A DNA stretch of 64,000 nucleotides, taken from the NCBI RefSeq assembly GCF_012927345.1, contig NZ_JABBGJ010000024.1, forward strand, positions 80,004-144,003, read 5' to 3'. Numbering within the stretch: position 1 is the first letter of the stretch; the number at the start of each line of letters is the position of its first letter. Source of the stretch: Paraburkholderia polaris. Lineage in GTDB: Bacteria > Pseudomonadota > Gammaproteobacteria > Burkholderiales > Burkholderiaceae. Below the pieces are notes generated by a model. The model was not told where the DNA came from. It saw nothing but the letters and a program-made list of their open reading frames with translations, and ran no database searches. The position numbers and the translations under genes are program-made. Below are positions 32,990 through 42,377 of the stretch, one piece after another.

Positions 32990-34654
32990 TTATCGCGCGA
33001 TCGGCTTGTAACGCAGACGCTTCGGACGTGCAGCTTCTTCACCCAGACGTGCGCGCTTGTCCGCTTCGTATTCCTGGTAGTTGCCGTCGAAGAACGTGAT
33101 TTGCGAATCGCCTTCGAACGCCAGGATGTGCGTCGCGATCCGGTCGAGGAACCAGCGATCGTGCGAGATCACCATGACGGAGCCGGCGAACTCGAGCAAC
33201 GCGTCTTCCAGCGCGCGCAGCGTTTCGACGTCCAAGTCGTTCGACGGTTCGTCCAGCAGCAGCACGTTGCCGCCCGCGATCAGCGTCTTCGCCAGATGCA
33301 GCCGGCCGCGCTCACCGCCCGACAGATTGCCGACGGTCTTTTGCTGATCGCCGCCCTTGAAGTTGAAGCGGCCGATGTACGCACGCGAAGGCGTTTCGTA
33401 CTTGCCGACCGTCAGCACGTCCGCACCGCCGGAGATTTCTTCGAACACGGTCTTCGAGCCGTCGAGCGCGTCGCGGCTTTGATCCACGTACGCGAGCTTG
33501 ACCGTCGGGCCTTGCACGATCTCGCCCGAATCCGGCTGTTCGCGGCCGGTCAGCATGCGGAACAGCGTCGACTTACCGGCGCCGTTCGGCCCGATGATGC
33601 CGACGATTGCGCCCGCCGGAATCTTGAAGCTGACGTCGTCGAGCAACAGACGGTCGCCATATGACTTGCTGACGTTCTTGAACTCGATCACTTCGTTACC
33701 CAGGCGGTCGCCGACCGGGATGAAGATTTCCGAAGTTTCGTTGCGCTTCTGGTAGTCCTGGCTGTTCAGCTCCTCGAAGCGGGCAATACGCGCCTTCGAC
33801 TTCGCCTGACGGCCCTTCGGGTTCTGGCGCACCCACTCCAGTTCCTTCTTGATCGCCTTCTGACGCGCCGATTCCGACGATTCTTCCTGCTTCAGGCGCT
33901 CTTCCTTCTGGTCGAGCCAGCTGCTGTAGTTGCCCTTCCAGGGAATGCCGTGGCCGCGGTCGAGTTCGAGAATCCACTCAGCGGCGTTATCGAGGAAGTA
34001 ACGATCGTGGGTGACGGCGACGACCGTGCCCGGGAAGCGCGTGAGGAACTGTTCGAGCCAGTCGACCGATTCCGCGTCCAGGTGGTTGGTCGGTTCGTCG
34101 AGCAGCAGCATGTCCGGCTTTTCGAGCAGCAGCTTGCAGAGTGCCACGCGGCGCTTTTCGCCACCCGACAGGTGTTCGATCTTCGCGTCCCATGCCGGCA
34201 GACGCAGCGCGTCGGCGGCGATTTCGATCTGCTGTTCGGCGCTGCCGTCGGTGGTGGCAAGAATCGCTTCGTACTTCGCCTGCTCGGCGGCGAGCGCGTC
34301 GAAGTCAGCGTCCGGCTCCGCGTAGGCGGCGTAGATCTCGTCGAGCTTCTTTTGCGCGCCGAAGACATCGCCGAGACCTTCCTCGACCGCTTCGCGCACC
34401 GTCTTGTTCGGATCGAGCTGCGGTTCCTGCGGCAGATAGCCGATGTTCAGGTTCGGCATCGGCGTGGCTTCGCCTTCGATGTCCTTGTCCACACCGGCCA
34501 TGATGCGGATCAGCGTCGACTTGCCCGAGCCGTTCAGGCCGAGCAGGCCGATCTTCGCGCCGGGGAAGAACGACAGCGAGATGTCTTTCAGGATTTGACG
34601 CTTGGGCGGCACGATCTTGCCGACCCGGTTCATGGTGAAGACGTATTGGGCCAT
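32990..34654 (-). CDS. ettA: Energy-dependent translational throttle protein EttA (ABC-F)
   Basis: ABC-F protein of 554 residues that binds the ribosomal E site and adjusts the start of elongation to the ATP/ADP ratio. Two ATPase cassettes are visible: Walker A GLNGSGKST with signature LSGGEKRR, and Walker A GPNGAGKST with signature LSGGERGR. The Walker B/His switches are LLLDEPTNHLD...THDRYFL and LLLDEPSNDLD...SHDRWFL. The linker is rich in Lys/Arg/Glu. The length and the arm-containing first cassette match EttA rather than Uup or YheS. It stands as a single gene. Confidence 0.95.
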   Translation of the reverse strand: MAQYVFTMNRVGKIVPPKRQILKDISLSFFPGAKIGLLGLNGSGKSTLIRIMAGVDKDIEGEATPMPNLNIGYLPQEPQLDPNKTVREAVEEGLGDVFGAQKKLDEIYAAYAEPDADFDALAAEQAKYEAILATTDGSAEQQIEIAADALRLPAWDAKIEHLSGGEKRRVALCKLLLEKPDMLLLDEPTNHLDAESVDWLEQFLTRFPGTVVAVTHDRYFLDNAAEWILELDRGHGIPWKGNYSSWLDQKEERLKQEESSESARQKAIKKELEWVRQNPKGRQAKSKARIARFEELNSQDYQKRNETSEIFIPVGDRLGNEVIEFKNVSKSYGDRLLLDDVSFKIPAGAIVGIIGPNGAGKSTLFRMLTGREQPDSGEIVQGPTVKLAYVDQSRDALDGSKTVFEEISGGADVLTVGKYETPSRAYIGRFNFKGGDQQKTVGNLSGGERGRLHLAKTLIAGGNVLLLDEPSNDLDVETLRALEDALLEFAGSVMVISHDRWFLDRIATHILAFEGDSQITFFDGNYQEYEADKRARLGEEAARPKRLRYKPIAR

Positions 34655-34870
34655 TTGCTTGCAATAGACGTTGACGACGCCGGCCGCGTGGGGGCGGGCG
34701 GTCGTGGGTGGATGGGTAATCGGTGTTGTAGCCGGGCAGTGCGCCCGGCGCCGGCCGGCGCGGCTCGAGCACGGCGTCGAAGTTCGCGACGCCCCGCGCG
34801 CGGGCGGGTAGTTCAGGTGGCATTGTACTTCGGGGCGAGGGTGCGGCGGCAGAGGGCGTCCGTAGTGACG

Positions 34871-35959
34871 TCAGTTTGCGCGCCGTCCCGTCGACGCATC
34901 GAAGAAATGCAGATGCTGCGCGGGCAGCGCGACTTGCAGCGCTTCGGCGGCTGCGGGGCGATGCGTATGCGGCAGGCGGACCGTCACGTCGTGCTTGCCC
35001 CAGCGTCCGTGTGCGAGGTTGTCCGCGCCGAGCAGTTCGCAGGAATCGACGGTCAAGGTGGCGTGAGACGCGTCCGCTTGACCCGGCGTCATGTGCTCCG
35101 GGCGAATGCCGAGCGTCCATTCGCGGCCCTTGGCGACTTCGCGGCCGATCGACGCCACGCCTGTCAGCGGCAGCTTCGGCCCGTTGCCTGCGACCTCGAA
35201 CATAGAACCGTCGTCGGACACCCGCCCTTCCAGCAGATTCATCCCCGGCGAGCCGATGAAGCTCGCGACGAACACCGTCGCCGGCCGCTCGTAGACCTCG
35301 GTCGGCGCGCCGATCTGCTCGGCGTGGCCCTTGTTCATCACGATCACGCGCTGCGCCAAGGTCATCGCTTCGATCTGATCGTGCGTGACATAGAGGCTGG
35401 TTGTGGCAAGCCTTGCGTGCAGGCGCTGGATTTCGAGGCGCATTTGCACGCGCAGCCGTGCATCGAGATTCGACAGCGGTTCATCGAACAGAAACACCGC
35501 CGGTTCACGCACGATCGCGCGGCCCATGGCGACGCGTTGCCGTTGGCCACCCGACAACTCGCGCGGCCGACGCATCAACAGCGGTTCAAGCTCGAGGATC
35601 TGCGCCGCAGCCTGCACGCGCTTCGCAATCTGGGCACGATCGACACCCGCGATCTTCAGCGCATAGCCCATGTTCTCGGCGACGCTCATATGCGGATACA
35701 GCGCGTAGTTCTGGAACACCATCGCGATGTTGCGATCCTTCGGCTCCAATTCGTTGACCACCTTGCCGGCGATCGAGATCGTGCCTTCGGAGATGCGCTC
35801 GAGCCCGGCTACCATGCGCAGCAAGGTCGATTTGCCGCAACCGGACGGGCCGACCATCACGACGAACTCGCCGTCCGCGACGTCTACGTCGATACCGTGC
35901 AGCACGAACTGTTTGCCGTCGTAGGTCTTTTTAACGCCTTGCAGAGTCAGTGCAGCCAT
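34871..35959 (-). CDS. ugpC: sn-Glycerol-3-phosphate import ATP-binding protein UgpC
   Basis: ATPase of the Ugp importer, 362 residues. Walker A GPSGCGKST, Q-loop MVFQNYALYPHM, signature LSGGQRQR and Walker B FLFDEPLSNLD are present, followed by the MalK-type C-terminal regulatory domain (from about residue 240, with the family motif LGIRPEHM). The regulatory domain may take part in inhibition by phosphate or transport status. It is the last gene of ugpBAEC, 88 bp after ugpE. Confidence 0.94.
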   Translation of the reverse strand: MAALTLQGVKKTYDGKQFVLHGIDVDVADGEFVVMVGPSGCGKSTLLRMVAGLERISEGTISIAGKVVNELEPKDRNIAMVFQNYALYPHMSVAENMGYALKIAGVDRAQIAKRVQAAAQILELEPLLMRRPRELSGGQRQRVAMGRAIVREPAVFLFDEPLSNLDARLRVQMRLEIQRLHARLATTSLYVTHDQIEAMTLAQRVIVMNKGHAEQIGAPTEVYERPATVFVASFIGSPGMNLLEGRVSDDGSMFEVAGNGPKLPLTGVASIGREVAKGREWTLGIRPEHMTPGQADASHATLTVDSCELLGADNLAHGRWGKHDVTVRLPHTHRPAAAEALQVALPAQHLHFFDASTGRRAN

Positions 35960-36047
35960 GCCGTTTTAACCTTTTCGTTGCTTGCCGCGTATAGCGCGGT
36001 GTTCCTGATTCCATGTCCAGCGCCGAAGCTCGCCCAAGCTGCGCGAG

Positions 36048-36893
36048 TTACTTCTCTGAGTCCACCAACCCGCGCACGAACCACCGCTGCATCGTCAGCA
36101 CGACGGCGAGCGGCGGCAGCATCGCGAGCAGCGTCGCGGTCATCACCAGATGCCATTCGGTTGCGGTGTCGCCGGAAGCAATCATGCTTTTGATGCCGAC
36201 CACGGCTGTCGTCAGCGATTGCTGGCTCGTAATCAGGATTGGCCACAGATACTGATTCCAGCCGTAAATGAACGTGATGACGAACAGCGCCGCCATGTTC
36301 GTCTTCGACAGCGGCAGCACCACGTCCCAGAAGAAACGCATCGCGCCGGCGCCGTCGATACGCGCCGCTTCCATCAATTCGTCCGGCAGCGTCATGAAGA
36401 ACTGGCGGAACAGGAACGTCGCGGTGGCCGACGCGATCAGCGGCAACGTCAAACCGCTGTACGTATTGCTCAAATGCATCGACGACACGACCTGCACGGT
36501 CGGGAAGATACGCACTTCGACCGGCAGCATCAGCGTGATGAAGATCAGCCAGAACGACAGATTGCGAAACGGAAAGCGGAAAAACACGATCGCGTACGCG
36601 GAGATCATTGAGACGGCGATCTTGCCGACCGAAATCACCAGCGCCATCACGAGGCTGTTGAACAGCATGCGGCCGAACGGCGCCGCCGCATTGCCGCTGC
36701 CATGCGTCCAGACGGTCGTGATGTTCTCGAACAGATGGGTACTCGGCACCAGTGACAGCGGCACGCTGAACACCTGCTGCTCGCTCATCGTCGCCGCGCA
36801 AAACGCGACATACACCGGAAACACCACCAGCACGACGCCGAGAATCAGCACCGCGTGGCAGAAGAGGTCGAAACCGCGGCGGTTCTCGATCAT
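36048..36893 (-). CDS. ugpE: sn-Glycerol-3-phosphate ABC transporter permease UgpE
   Basis: Inner-membrane permease of 281 residues with six predicted helices. The EAA coupling motif (EAARIDGAGAMRFFWDVVLPLSKTN region, which contacts UgpC) is intact. It overlaps the ugpA stop by 4 bp, showing translational coupling. Confidence 0.94.
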   Translation of the reverse strand: MIENRRGFDLFCHAVLILGVVLVVFPVYVAFCAATMSEQQVFSVPLSLVPSTHLFENITTVWTHGSGNAAAPFGRMLFNSLVMALVISVGKIAVSMISAYAIVFFRFPFRNLSFWLIFITLMLPVEVRIFPTVQVVSSMHLSNTYSGLTLPLIASATATFLFRQFFMTLPDELMEAARIDGAGAMRFFWDVVLPLSKTNMAALFVITFIYGWNQYLWPILITSQQSLTTAVVGIKSMIASGDTATEWHLVMTATLLAMLPPLAVVLTMQRWFVRGLVDSEK

Positions 36894-37774
36894 GAGTATT
36901 GAACCCTGCGTTCGATGAAGCGGAATTGCACGACCGTCAACGCGACGACGATCACCATCAGGATGACCGACTGCGCGCCCGAGCTGCCGATGTCCAACCC
37001 CTGGAAGCCTTCGGCGAAGATCTTGTAGATCAGCGTGCGGGTGGATTGCGCCGGGCCGCCGCCGGTGGCGGCGTCAATCACCGGGAAGGTGTCGAAGAAC
37101 GCGTAGGTAATATTGATCACCAGCAGGAAGAAGCTGGTCGGCGAGAGCAGCGGCAGGGCGATGCCGAAGAAGCGCCGCACCGGACCGGCGCCGTCGATGG
37201 CCGCCGCTTCGATCAGCGAACGCGGAATCGCCTGCAAGCCGGCATAGAAGAACAGAAAGTTATAGCTGACCTGTTTCCATACGGAAGCCAGCACGACCAG
37301 AAACATCGCCTGGCCCGCATTCAAAGCGTGATTCCACACGATGCCGTACTTCGCGAGCGCATAGGTAATGAGGCCGATGCTCGGGTTGAACAGGAACGAC
37401 CACAACACGGCGGCGATCGCGGGCGCGACCGCGTACGGCCAGATCAGTAGTGTTTGATAGGTCCTGGCACCGCGTGTGACGCGATCCGCGCAGACTGCCA
37501 GCAAGAGCGAAATCATCAATCCACACACGGTGACGAGCGCGCAAAAAATCAACGTCGTATTGAACGACGACAGATAAAGCGGATCGGCGAATAACTGCTT
37601 GAAGTTGGCCAGTCCGACAAACTCGCTCGACGTGCCGAACGCGTCCTGGCTTTGCGTGGATTGCCACAGCGCTTCACCCGCCGGCCACAGAAAGAACAGC
37701 AGCGTGATCGCGAGTTGCGGCGCAACCAGCAGGTAGGGCAGGACGCTGGTGCCGAAGCTAGAGCGCTTTTCCAT
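36890..37774 (-). CDS. ugpA: sn-Glycerol-3-phosphate ABC transporter permease UgpA
   Basis: Partner permease of UgpE, 294 residues, six to seven hydrophobic segments. The EAA loop is EAAAIDGAGPVRRFFGIALPLLSP in part. The N-terminus resembles the MalF-type first helix without its large periplasmic loop. It follows ugpB after a 75-bp gap. Confidence 0.94.
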   Translation of the reverse strand: MEKRSSFGTSVLPYLLVAPQLAITLLFFLWPAGEALWQSTQSQDAFGTSSEFVGLANFKQLFADPLYLSSFNTTLIFCALVTVCGLMISLLLAVCADRVTRGARTYQTLLIWPYAVAPAIAAVLWSFLFNPSIGLITYALAKYGIVWNHALNAGQAMFLVVLASVWKQVSYNFLFFYAGLQAIPRSLIEAAAIDGAGPVRRFFGIALPLLSPTSFFLLVINITYAFFDTFPVIDAATGGGPAQSTRTLIYKIFAEGFQGLDIGSSGAQSVILMVIVVALTVVQFRFIERRVQYS

Positions 37775-37849
37775 CGAGAATTCCCAAGGTTCTACTGCAA
37801 CGTCGGGTTTCGGGGCGAGCGCACCGAAACCCTGGCGGCGAGTACTTTC

Positions 37850-39175
37850 TTAGTTACCGGCTTTCTCGAAGCGGCGCAGCAGCTCGTCACCTCGCGACAC
37901 GGATGAATCAAGCGCCTGTTGCGGCGTCTTCTTTCCTGCCCAGACCTGTTCGAGTTCTTCGTCGATGACGGTGCGGATCTGCGGCATGTTGCCAAGACGT
38001 AAGCCCTTCGTGTACGGCAGCGGCGGCTTGTTGAGCATCTGCTTGATCGCCGTGTCGCTGCCCGGATTCTTCTCGTAGAAACCTTGCTGCTGCGTCAGTT
38101 GATACGCGGCGGTTGTGACCGGCAGATAGCCGGTGTCCTGATGCCACTTCGCAGCAACAGGCGCCGACGATAGATACGCGAGGAACTTCGCCACGCCCTT
38201 GTAGACGGCCGGGTCTTTGCCCGAGAGCACCCACAGGCTGGCGCCGCCGATGATCGCGTTCTGCGGCGCACCCTTCACGCTTGCGTCGTACGGCATCATG
38301 CCGGTGCCGAAGTTGAACTTGGCGTACTTCTTGATCGTGGCAAGCGAGCCGGACGAGTTCGTGATGATCCCGCAGTCGCCACTATAGAACTTCGACACCG
38401 GTTCGTCCTTGCGGCCAACGTATGTAAAGGTGCCATCCTTCTGCATGTTCTGCAGGAACTGGATGTGCGCGACCTGCAGCGGCTTGTTGAATTCGAGCTG
38501 CGCGTCGAGGCCGTCGAAGCCGTTGTTTTTCGACGCGAACGGTGCGCCGTGCCAGGCGCTGTAATTCTCCAGTTGAATCCAGCTTTGCCAGCCCGACGAA
38601 TAGCCGCACGCCATGCCCGACGCCTTCAGCTTCTGCGCGTCAACCTGCAATTCGGCCCAGGTTTTCGGCGGCTGATTCGGATCGAGCCCGGCTTTCTTGA
38701 ACGCGTCCTTGTTGTAGTACAGCACCGGCGTCGAACTGTTGAACGGCATCGAGATCAGCTCGCCGGTTTTGGCGTCGCTGTAATAGCTTGCGATGGTCGG
38801 CACGAAGGCCTTTTCGTCGAGCGGCACACCGGCTTGCTTGAACACTTCCGAGACCGGGATCACGGCTTTTTTCGCCTGCATCATCGTGGCGGTGCCGACT
38901 TCGTAGACCTGCAGAATGGCCGGCGCGTTGCCGCTGCGATAAGCGGCGATGCCGGCGGCGAGGGTCTGGTCGTAGGTGCCTTTGAACACCGGCACGATCT
39001 TGTAGTCGCTTTGCGACGAGTTGAACGCGTTGGCAATGTCGTTCAGACGCTCGCCGAGGGCGGCCTCCATGCCGTGCCAGAACTGGATTTCAGTGGCGGC
39101 GTGGGCGCCCTGGCTGATGCCGAAGCTCAACACGGCGGCAACGGAAAGCGAACGGAATAGCGGCTTGCAATTCAT
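37850..39175 (-). CDS. ugpB: sn-Glycerol-3-phosphate-binding protein UgpB
   Basis: Periplasmic solute-binding protein of 441 residues. A Sec signal peptide ends near AHAATE (about residue 26). The mature N-terminus TEIQFWHGMEAALGERLNDIANAFN is typical of UgpB, and conserved binding-cleft segments such as MPFNSSTPVLYYNKDAFKKAG follow. AGGAGA precedes ATG 39175. It is the first gene of ugpBAEC. In related bacteria the operon responds to phosphate starvation; a Pho-like half-site and a -10 box lie upstream. Confidence 0.95.
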   Translation of the reverse strand: MNCKPLFRSLSVAAVLSFGISQGAHAATEIQFWHGMEAALGERLNDIANAFNSSQSDYKIVPVFKGTYDQTLAAGIAAYRSGNAPAILQVYEVGTATMMQAKKAVIPVSEVFKQAGVPLDEKAFVPTIASYYSDAKTGELISMPFNSSTPVLYYNKDAFKKAGLDPNQPPKTWAELQVDAQKLKASGMACGYSSGWQSWIQLENYSAWHGAPFASKNNGFDGLDAQLEFNKPLQVAHIQFLQNMQKDGTFTYVGRKDEPVSKFYSGDCGIITNSSGSLATIKKYAKFNFGTGMMPYDASVKGAPQNAIIGGASLWVLSGKDPAVYKGVAKFLAYLSSAPVAAKWHQDTGYLPVTTAAYQLTQQQGFYEKNPGSDTAIKQMLNKPPLPYTKGLRLGNMPQIRTVIDEELEQVWAGKKTPQQALDSSVSRGDELLRRFEKAGN

Positions 39176-39503
39176 CGATTTGTCTCCTGTGTCATGCAAC
39201 ATGGTTGCTGACGGAACGGGCGCGAATGCGAATCGCGCGATTCTAGTTGTGTTCGATGACAGTCCGGCGTCGGTTACCGGGCGGCGGCCCGCTTTTGACA
39301 GGTGCCGAATGCCGCAATTTAACATCGGCTGTCACGAAACGGAAACAATGCCCGTCCGAAGTCGCGGGGTTGCGCGAGATCAAGGCTGAACGTAGGCCGC
39401 CGAACGCGGCTGCACTTGCACTGGCATGATGGACAGCGAGGTGGGGGCGTGCTTTGCGCGATCATGCACGTTTGATCAGAGTGCTTATTAATCAGGATTC
39501 CCG
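39176..39503. other. Divergent ugpB / GDPD-like regulatory region
   Basis: These 328 bases contain no gene. They hold a candidate Pho-type promoter for ugpB (39240-39262), further CTGTCA-like motifs at about 39295-39301 (minus) and 39329-39335 (plus), and the promoter of the divergent GDPD-like gene. Confidence 0.6.
39240..39262 (-). promoter_or_regulatory. Possible Pho-type promoter of ugpB
   Basis: On the minus strand CTGTCAT (39262-39256) is followed after 10 bp by TAGAAT (39245-39240). That is the spacing expected when a Pho box replaces the -35 element. Only one half-site is convincing; the preceding 11-bp repeat is degenerate. Confidence 0.35.
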
Positions 39504-40481
39504 ATGCTGAGTTCAGTGCGATTGGCGGTCTGCGGTTCGATAGCGGGTCTCATGCTGGCAGGGTGCGCGCTGACGACTGAGACCGCGGACGCCAGAGTGC
39601 CGCCGGTGACATCGTTGCCGAAGATCATCGCGCATCGAGGCGGGACAGGCGACGCGCCGGAGAACACGCTCGAGGCGATTCGCCAGTCGATTGCGCATCA
39701 TGCCGACGCGATGTGGCTGACCGTGCAGTTGAGCAAGGACGGCGTGCCCGTTCTGTACCGGCCGGCCGACCTGTCGGCGTTGACCAATGCCAAAGGTCCG
39801 GTGTCTGACCTGACGGCCGCGGAGTTGGCACGCGTGAACGCCGGCTGGAGTTTCCGGAGCGGCGATATCTATCCCTATCGCGAACATCCGATCGGTATTC
39901 CGACGCTGCGCGAAGCGTTGCGCACCATTCCGCTGGCCACGCCGATCATCCTGGATATGAAAGCGTTGCCGGCTGCGCCCCAGGCTCAGGCGGTAGCGCA
40001 AGTGCTCAATGAAGAGAGCGCGTGGTCGCGCGTGACGATCTATTCGACCGAGGCTGACTATCAGCAGAGCTTCGCTGCCTATTCGCAGGCGAAGCTATTC
40101 GAGTCGCGCGACGCGACCCGTGGGCGGCTCGTGCGCGTGCTGCTCAACCAGGGCTGCGTGGACGCGCCGGCTGAACACACCGCTGCGGCGTTCGAGTTGC
40201 ACCGGAAGATGACCGTGGTGGAGAAATTTACGCTGGGCGAAGGCCGCTCCGAGGTTCAGGCAACGCTGTGGACGCCCACGACGGTCGCCTGCTTCCGGCA
40301 GAAGCCGGATGTGCGGATCGTCGCAATTGCGGTGAACAATGCGGATGATTATCGGACGGCGGCGTGTCTGGGGATCGATGCAGTGCTGGCGGATTCGCCG
40401 CAAAAGATGGCCGTGATCAAGGCAAGTATGGCTATGCCGCTGCGATGTGAGGCGCAGCACGGCACGCAGGGCGGCCAATAA
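39504..40481 (+). CDS. Glycerophosphodiester phosphodiesterase-fold lipoprotein, catalytic residues altered
   Basis: A 325-residue probable lipoprotein: signal peptide with lipobox LAGC, Cys21. The GDPD start IAHRGGTGDAPENTLEA (His44, Arg45) is intact. The next canonical block, normally like ADxIExDVxxTKDGVPVVxHD, reads ADAMWLTVQLSKDGVPVLYRPADL in part. The metal-binding Glu and Asp are thus Trp71 and Thr73, and the catalytic His-Asp pair is Arg86-Pro87. The following ExK is DMK. It may therefore bind rather than cleave glycerophosphodiesters. It is divergent from ugpBAEC, which imports the product of such an enzyme. Confidence 0.8.
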   Translation: MLSSVRLAVCGSIAGLMLAGCALTTETADARVPPVTSLPKIIAHRGGTGDAPENTLEAIRQSIAHHADAMWLTVQLSKDGVPVLYRPADLSALTNAKGPVSDLTAAELARVNAGWSFRSGDIYPYREHPIGIPTLREALRTIPLATPIILDMKALPAAPQAQAVAQVLNEESAWSRVTIYSTEADYQQSFAAYSQAKLFESRDATRGRLVRVLLNQGCVDAPAEHTAAAFELHRKMTVVEKFTLGEGRSEVQATLWTPTTVACFRQKPDVRIVAIAVNNADDYRTAACLGIDAVLADSPQKMAVIKASMAMPLRCEAQHGTQGGQ

Positions 40482-40506
40482 AAAGGCCCGCATTTCGCGG
40501 GCCTTT
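40482..40506. terminator. Terminator between the GDPD-like gene and ychF
   Basis: Perfect 10-bp stem AAAGGCCCGC/GCGGGCCTTT (40482-40491 with 40497-40506), loop ATTTC. It starts right at the stop codon and lies between convergent genes. Confidence 0.75.
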
Positions 40507-40562
40507 CGAGTACGGCGGCGCTCAGCGTTTCGCTGGTGGCCGCTCCGAGCAGAGACTGAACG

Positions 40563-41657
40563 TCAAACGTTGAACAGGAAGTTCATCACGTCGCCGTCGT
40601 GCACGACGTATTCCTTGCCTTCCGCGCGCATCTTGCCGGCTTCCTTTGCACCTTGTTCACCCTTGTAGGTGATGAAGTCGTTGAAGGCGATCGTCTGCGC
40701 GCGAATGAAGCCACGCTCGAAGTCGGTGTGGATCGCGCCCGCTGCCTGCGGCGCGGTATCGCCAACGTGGATCGTCCACGCGCGCACTTCCTTCACGCCG
40801 GCCGTGAAGTAGGTTTGCAGGCCCAGCAACTTGAAACCCGCACGAATCACGCGGTTCAGGCCCGGCTCCTCCATGCCCATGTCGGCGAGGAACACTTCCA
40901 TGTCCGCTTCTTCGAGATCGGCGATTTCCGCTTCGATCGCTGCGCACACCGCGACGACCGGTGCGCCTTCGGCTGCCGCGAACTTTGTGACTGCGTCGAG
41001 GTGCGGGTTGTTGTGGAAACCGTCGTCCTTCACATTGGCGACGTACATGGTCGGCTTTGCGGTGATCAGGCAGAACGGCTTGAGCGTGGCCTTTTCTTCA
41101 TCCGACAAATCGAGCGCGCGGACCGGCTTGGCCTGGTCGAGTTGCGCGCGGACCTTTTCCAGTACCGCGGCGTTCTTGATGGCTTCCTTGTCGTTACCCG
41201 ACTTGGCGGCCTTCGAATAGCGCGACAGCGCCTTTTCGACGGTCGCGAGGTCGGCCAGCGCCAGTTCGGTGTTGATCACTTCGATATCCGACAGCGGATC
41301 GACCTTGTTCGCGACGTGGATCACATTCTCGTCTTCGAAGCAGCGCACCACGTGCGTGATCGCATCGGTTTCGCGGATGTTCGCGAGGAACTGGTTGCCC
41401 AGACCCTCGCCCTTGCTCGCACCGGCCACGAGGCCGGCGATGTCGACGAATTCCACCACGGCCGGGAGGATGCGCTCCGGCTTGACGATTTCGGCGAGAG
41501 CCTTCAGACGCGCATCCGGCACTTCGACGATGCCGACGTTCGGCTCGATCGTGCAGAACGGGTAGTTTTCGGCGGCAATGCCCGCCTTGGTCAGCGCATT
41601 AAACAGAGTGGACTTGCCGACGTTAGGCAGGCCGACGATGCCGCATTTGAGGCTCAT
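40563..41657 (-). CDS. ychF: Ribosome-binding GTPase/ATPase YchF
   Basis: OBG-family P-loop NTPase of 364 residues that prefers ATP and binds ribosomes. The P-loop GLPNVGKST is at residues 9-17, the switch I region NYPFCTIEPNVG follows, and G3 is FVDIAGLVAGASKGEGLGNQFL. The coiled-coil insertion and the C-terminal TGS domain (ending YVVHDGDVMNFLFNV) are complete. In bacteria it is linked to oxidative stress control. Confidence 0.97.
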   Translation of the reverse strand: MSLKCGIVGLPNVGKSTLFNALTKAGIAAENYPFCTIEPNVGIVEVPDARLKALAEIVKPERILPAVVEFVDIAGLVAGASKGEGLGNQFLANIRETDAITHVVRCFEDENVIHVANKVDPLSDIEVINTELALADLATVEKALSRYSKAAKSGNDKEAIKNAAVLEKVRAQLDQAKPVRALDLSDEEKATLKPFCLITAKPTMYVANVKDDGFHNNPHLDAVTKFAAAEGAPVVAVCAAIEAEIADLEEADMEVFLADMGMEEPGLNRVIRAGFKLLGLQTYFTAGVKEVRAWTIHVGDTAPQAAGAIHTDFERGFIRAQTIAFNDFITYKGEQGAKEAGKMRAEGKEYVVHDGDVMNFLFNV

Positions 41658-41949
41658 GGAAATCCTTCAGTGAATCAGTAAGTTGCGTGATGCGCTCGAC
41701 GCTGTGTGCAGGATTCGAAAAGCCTTCGCGTTTGGCGTGGCGGAGGAAGCGCAGCGGAGCGGGACAAGACACCAGATCGGGGCGTTGCCTCGGCGATTCT
41801 GGGCGAGTTTTGTCACGGAAAGCGCAATTGTAACCCGTTCGGGTAAGGTTCCTGGGACGGGCGCGGGAAAGCGTGCTAGCGGTAATATTTTGTCGGAACA
41901 TTGTAATATTCGGATCCAGGGCCGCTAGAGCCCTTTCCGAGGATGCACG

Positions 41950-42312
41950 ATGACAATAAAACAATTGGCAAGATGGGGATTGGTCGCCGCGCTGATTGGC
42001 GCCGGTGTGGTTGCCTGGCTATCGCCGAACTACGAAGAGGCCCAGGCGGCAACCGATCGTCAGACGGTGGACTGCATGGTGAAACAGCTCTCGCAGGACG
42101 ATAAGCGCAGCATTGCGCAGTTCGCCGATATCAATGATTTCAACTCGCTGTGGCGCGTGTACGACCGGGTTTTCCCAGACTGCACCGTAAGGGGGGATCA
42201 GCGCGACCGTAAGAGCGAACTGGTGACGAGCGCCTGGAGAGTCCTTTCAACAGACCGTGAATTCATGCGTTTGCGTGAAGCCAATGCGGGCCACGCCGCG
42301 CTTGGACACTAG
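41950..42312 (+). CDS. Hypothetical exported or membrane-anchored protein
   Basis: A 120-residue protein with an N-terminal hydrophobic segment (about 9-25) ending near AQAATD, either a Sec signal peptide or an anchor. The mature part is helical and charged, with two Cys (DCMVK and PDCTV) that could form a disulfide. I do not recognise a family. Codon use matches the neighbours, and a GAGGATGCACG stretch lies just before the start. It is divergent from ychF and precedes the ubiH-like gene on the same strand. Confidence 0.7.
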   Translation: MTIKQLARWGLVAALIGAGVVAWLSPNYEEAQAATDRQTVDCMVKQLSQDDKRSIAQFADINDFNSLWRVYDRVFPDCTVRGDQRDRKSELVTSAWRVLSTDREFMRLREANAGHAALGH

Positions 42313-42377
42313 GTTTCAGGCCGAAACGCCGCACGCCTCGATCCGTCCCCCGCACCCCCCGCAGCTATAATGCGCGG

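Noticed and set aside
33950..36193. 747-codon plus-strand open frame
   Set aside because: It is antisense to ettA and ugpC and shows Arg/His-rich composition typical of a shadow frame in high-GC DNA.
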